Assembly: GCA_003232155.1 (NCBI GenBank)
Contig: QILY01000133.1
Coordinates: 1 to 7,819, forward strand
Reading direction: 5' to 3'
Source: Maribacter sp.
GTDB taxonomy: Bacteria; Bacteroidota; Bacteroidia; Flavobacteriales; Flavobacteriaceae
DNA: 7,819 nucleotides
Below the pieces are notes generated by a model. It saw nothing but the letters and a program-made list of their open reading frames with translations. It made no database searches and was not told the origin of the DNA. A program made the translations under genes and the position numbers. Positions 5,858 to 7,819 of the stretch are shown one piece after another. Every line of letters starts with the position of its first letter. The first letter of the stretch is position 1.

Positions 5858-6448
5858 TTAGTTAAAAATGATTTTTTTTGATTTTCGTTTTTTAGGTGTC
5901 CATCCGAAAGTGAAATTCAAAAGAGGACCGTAACCGGAAGGCACACCATCACCACGGTAATATCCTGCCCCAAGTTCTACATTAAAATTGAAACCTTTTT
6001 TATAGGTTCGCTGAATACCATACACCATTCCATAAAATGCTATGGCAAAATCATCAGGGCCATTTAGATTATCGGAAATCTGTAAAGGCCCCCAAAATAT
6101 ACTTCTCGCTGGTGCTATATAGTCTCCAGAATTTCCTGAAACATTTTTTCTAAGATCTAAACGCCTATTGAGATTAGTATAATATCTAAATCTTGTATGC
6201 CAAGCAAAGCCAAAGCTATACCCTTCTTGATACGAGGCAAGGCCAGGTCCAAAACTGGTAGAAACACTTACATTTTTAAAAAGGCCCAACTCATATCCTA
6301 TTCCCGGACCAAAAAGATTAAACTTAAATTGATGCCGTTCCAAATTGACGATATCCCAACCCTTTTCAAAAACTCTCTGAGATTGCAAATTTGAACTAAA
6401 AAATAAAAGAACAGTAAGGAAAAAAAGTATTTTTTTTATCATGATCAT
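5858..6448 (-). CDS. Secreted, probable outer-membrane beta-barrel protein, paralogue 3 of 3
   Basis: The 196-residue protein has a Sec signal peptide (IKKILFFLTVLLFFSSNLQSQ, cleavage about residue 24). A beta-rich body carries the family signature: FNLFGPGIGYELGLFKNVS (43-61), RFRYYTNLNRR (86-96), KNVSGNSGDYIAP (101-113), YGIQRTYKKGFNFNVELGAGYY (143-164) and FGWTPKKRK near the end. The paired RYYxN..RR, GN(S/T)xxYI and QR(T/S)Yxx(G)F blocks are what ties the three neighbours together. They should be exported and probably inserted in the outer membrane, but no function is known to me. ATGs at 6446-6448 and 6440-6442 are both possible starts; the second would give MIKKILFF. A lysine-rich tail (184-192) follows the last strand. 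The gene diverges from kdsA and has a perfect -7 element 16 bases upstream. Confidence 0.8.
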   Translation of the reverse strand: MIMIKKILFFLTVLLFFSSNLQSQRVFEKGWDIVNLERHQFKFNLFGPGIGYELGLFKNVSVSTSFGPGLASYQEGYSFGFAWHTRFRYYTNLNRRLDLRKNVSGNSGDYIAPARSIFWGPLQISDNLNGPDDFAIAFYGMVYGIQRTYKKGFNFNVELGAGYYRGDGVPSGYGPLLNFTFGWTPKKRKSKKIIFN

Positions 6449-6464
6449 GTTTTTTGCTTTCCCC

Positions 6465-6472
6465 CAAAACTA
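6465..6472 (-). promoter_or_regulatory. -7 promoter element of paralogue 3
   Basis: TAGTTTTG on the minus strand matches TAnnTTTG exactly and is identical to the element before the lipoprotein gene. It ends 16 bases before the ATG at 6448, giving a very short leader. No clear TTG -33 element is visible. Confidence 0.4.
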
Positions 6473-6483
6473 ATTACAATACC

Positions 6484-6498
6484 ATAGTTAAATACTAT
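6484..6498. promoter_or_regulatory. Dyad in the divergent paralogue 3 / kdsA promoter region
   Basis: ATAGT-TAAAT-ACTAT is a 5-bp perfect dyad with a 5-base spacer. It overlaps the candidate kdsA -7 element and lies just upstream of the element facing the other way. It is placed where a regulator could affect both genes. Being short and AT-rich, it may be chance. Confidence 0.2.
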
Positions 6499-6503
6499 CT
6501 TTA
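6496..6503 (+). promoter_or_regulatory. Candidate -7 promoter element of kdsA
   Basis: TATCTTTA differs from TAnnTTTG only at the last base and ends 16 bases before the chosen kdsA ATG. It resembles the typA element TATCTTTG. No -33 partner is evident. Confidence 0.3.
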
Positions 6504-6519
6504 TAAAAAATTTAAGATT

Positions 6520-7338
6520 ATGGACCTTGCCAAGATCCCCCAACTAAAACATATTGATAGTAATAATTTTTTTTTACTGTGCGGCCCATGTGCCATTGAA
6601 GGGGAAGACATGGCCTTACGTATAGCCGAACGTATTGTAACTGTAACAGATACTCTGAAAATACCTTATGTTTTTAAGGGAAGTTTTAAAAAGGCAAATC
6701 GTAGTAGGGTTGATTCTTTTACAGGAATAGGTGATGAAAAGGCATTGAAAATATTACGGAAAGTGTCTGAAACTTTTCAAGTACCTACGGTTACTGATAT
6801 TCATACTGAGCAAGACGCAGCTATGGCTGCAGAATATGTTGATATACTGCAAATTCCTGCGTTCCTAGTTCGCCAAACCGATTTAGTTGTAGCAGCAGCC
6901 CACACAGGGAAAACCGTAAATTTAAAAAAGGGACAATTTATGAGTCCTGAAAGCATGAAACATGCTGTTACTAAAGTGACCGATTCTAGCAACGAACAAG
7001 TAATGATCACTGATCGCGGTACTATGTTCGGTTATCAAGATATGGTAGTAGATTTTCGGGGTATACCCACTATGAAAAACTATGCCCCAGTTGTATTGGA
7101 TGTTACCCACTCCTTACAACAACCTAATCAATCATCAGGAGTCACTGGTGGAAGACCTGATATGATTGAAACTATTGCCCGTGCAGGAATTGCAACGGGT
7201 GTTGATGGTATTTTTATGGAAACACATTACGATCCTTCTATTGCTAAGAGTGATGGTGCCAATATGTTGCATCTGAAACATTTAGAGAGGTTGCTTGCAA
7301 ATTTGGTTGCTTTGCGAAAAACGGTGAATGAATTATAG
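6520..7338 (+). CDS. kdsA: 3-deoxy-8-phosphooctulonate (Kdo-8-P) synthase, metal-dependent class
   Basis: The 272-residue enzyme condenses phosphoenolpyruvate with arabinose 5-phosphate to give Kdo 8-phosphate in the cytoplasm, a committed step toward the Kdo of lipopolysaccharide. Family blocks are complete: GPCAIEGE (22-29), VFKGSFKKANRSR (51-63), TDIH (92-95), QIPAFLVRQTDL (111-122), the K-K-G-Q-F phosphate site (136-140), DRGTMFGY (165-172), DVTHSLQ (194-200) and METHYDP (233-239). The metal ligands of the metal-dependent class are all in place by comparison with the Aquifex enzyme: C24, H197, E234 and D245. The E. coli type has Asn at the first of these positions. The ATG at 6520 is chosen over an in-frame ATG at 6454. 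The extra 22 residues are not family-like, and a promoter element lies between the two. The gene diverges from paralogue 3 and converges on the DUF1801 gene. No kdsB or other LPS gene is adjacent in the window. Confidence 0.97.
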   Translation: MDLAKIPQLKHIDSNNFFLLCGPCAIEGEDMALRIAERIVTVTDTLKIPYVFKGSFKKANRSRVDSFTGIGDEKALKILRKVSETFQVPTVTDIHTEQDAAMAAEYVDILQIPAFLVRQTDLVVAAAHTGKTVNLKKGQFMSPESMKHAVTKVTDSSNEQVMITDRGTMFGYQDMVVDFRGIPTMKNYAPVVLDVTHSLQQPNQSSGVTGGRPDMIETIARAGIATGVDGIFMETHYDPSIAKSDGANMLHLKHLERLLANLVALRKTVNEL

Positions 7339-7424
7339 TGGGCAGTGAGCAATATTTTTTTTCTAAACTAATAAACGCACCAACTTTTTTGAACTTGTAC
7401 TTGACACCTGTTCTTGAGCTTTTT

Positions 7425-7793
7425 TTAAGACTTCCAAAATCCCTTGTCCCTTACCGAATAGGCATCCTGTAAAACAGCAATCAAAATAGAATCATCAATC
7501 TCCTCTAACGTATAATACCGGAGCGAACGCAGCACCTTTCTTTTTTCGGTAATCATATGCTCCAAATGTTTTGTCAAATGGGCTGAAACCCAAAACCCTA
7601 CATCAACATAGCCCTTTTTTAATTGTACAGCAGTAAAACAAAAAGGCTTTCCATCGATATAGTAAAACGGAATTTTATACTTGTACTTTAGGTCAACCTC
7701 GGGTACCGCATGTGTAATGACTACCTGTAAATGCAATAAAATGCTTCTAAAAGGTTCAGGTTGATTTAGAATATAATTTTCTGCGGGATTCAC
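7425..7793 (-). CDS. DUF1801 domain protein (YdhG-like fold)
   Basis: The 122-residue product matches the DUF1801 pattern: an N-terminal helix NPAENYILNQPEPFRSILLH, then VPEVDLKYKYKIPFYY (30-45), GKPFCFTAVQLKKGYVDVGFW (48-68) and a C-terminal KVLRSLRYYTLEEIDDSIL (86-104). It is a small cytoplasmic protein of the YdhG/frataxin-like fold group. Its biochemical role is not established, and I infer none. There is no in-frame ATG at the N-terminus. The frame is closed by a TAA at 7815-7817, leaving GTG at 7791-7793 (chosen, because it falls exactly before NPAENY, where relatives start) or TTG at 7812-7814 (129 residues). The gene converges on kdsA with 86 bases between stops. Its promoter would lie at or beyond the window edge. 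Confidence 0.85.
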   Translation of the reverse strand: MNPAENYILNQPEPFRSILLHLQVVITHAVPEVDLKYKYKIPFYYIDGKPFCFTAVQLKKGYVDVGFWVSAHLTKHLEHMITEKRKVLRSLRYYTLEEIDDSILIAVLQDAYSVRDKGFWKS

Positions 7794-7819
7794 ATTTATT
7801 AATAGTTTAGTCAATTAGT

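Noticed and set aside
6454..6519. 22-residue N-terminal extension of KdsA from the ATG at 6454
   Set aside because: The extra residues are not family-like and would place the promoter-like element inside the coding region. The ATG at 6520 gives a standard-length enzyme.
7355..7362. T8 run shortly after the kdsA stop as an intrinsic terminator
   Set aside because: I find no convincing GC-containing hairpin immediately before the T-run; only 4-bp pairings are visible in the 7339-7424 gap.

Overview
The window looks like chromosomal DNA of a marine-type Flavobacteriia (Bacteroidota). The DNA is AT-rich, genes lack Shine-Dalgarno leaders, several starts are preceded by the Bacteroidota -7 promoter element TAnnTTTG, and the secreted proteins and the KdsA, TypA and PpgK homologues have a Bacteroidota flavour. 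This assignment is inferred from the sequence alone.

Layout, left to right. (1) Positions 1-311 hold the C-terminal part of a multi-pass membrane protein cut by the window edge (+). (2) 380-1129 is a ROK-family polyphosphate-glucokinase homologue (ppgK-like, +). It converges on (3) 1160-2068, an unnamed lipoprotein (-). (4) 2149-3948 is the ribosome-associated GTPase TypA/BipA (-), with a good promoter and a small stem-loop in its leader. (5) 4065-6448 holds three diverged paralogues of a secreted, probably outer-membrane beta-barrel family, all on the minus strand. They are broken up by a 542-base gene-free stretch (4599-5140) containing a 166-bp palindromic element and two short decayed-looking reading frames. 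(6) 6520-7338 is kdsA (+), divergent from the third paralogue across a 71-bp promoter region. (7) 7425-7793 is a DUF1801 protein (-) with no in-frame ATG start, convergent with kdsA.

Housekeeping functions here are Kdo synthesis for lipopolysaccharide (KdsA), stress-related ribosome biology (TypA) and glucose phosphorylation (PpgK-like). These genes do not form one pathway or operon. Nearly every gene has its own promoter-sized gap, and the genes seem to be neighbours by chance.

The parts most worth a second look are the three-member paralogue cluster, the palindromic repeat inside it, and the middle paralogue. That gene has lost an ATG start and carries a perfect 13-bp inverted repeat bracketing its GTG start. 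I see no complete transposase, phage, CRISPR, tRNA or rRNA, and no convincing new defence or biosynthetic system.
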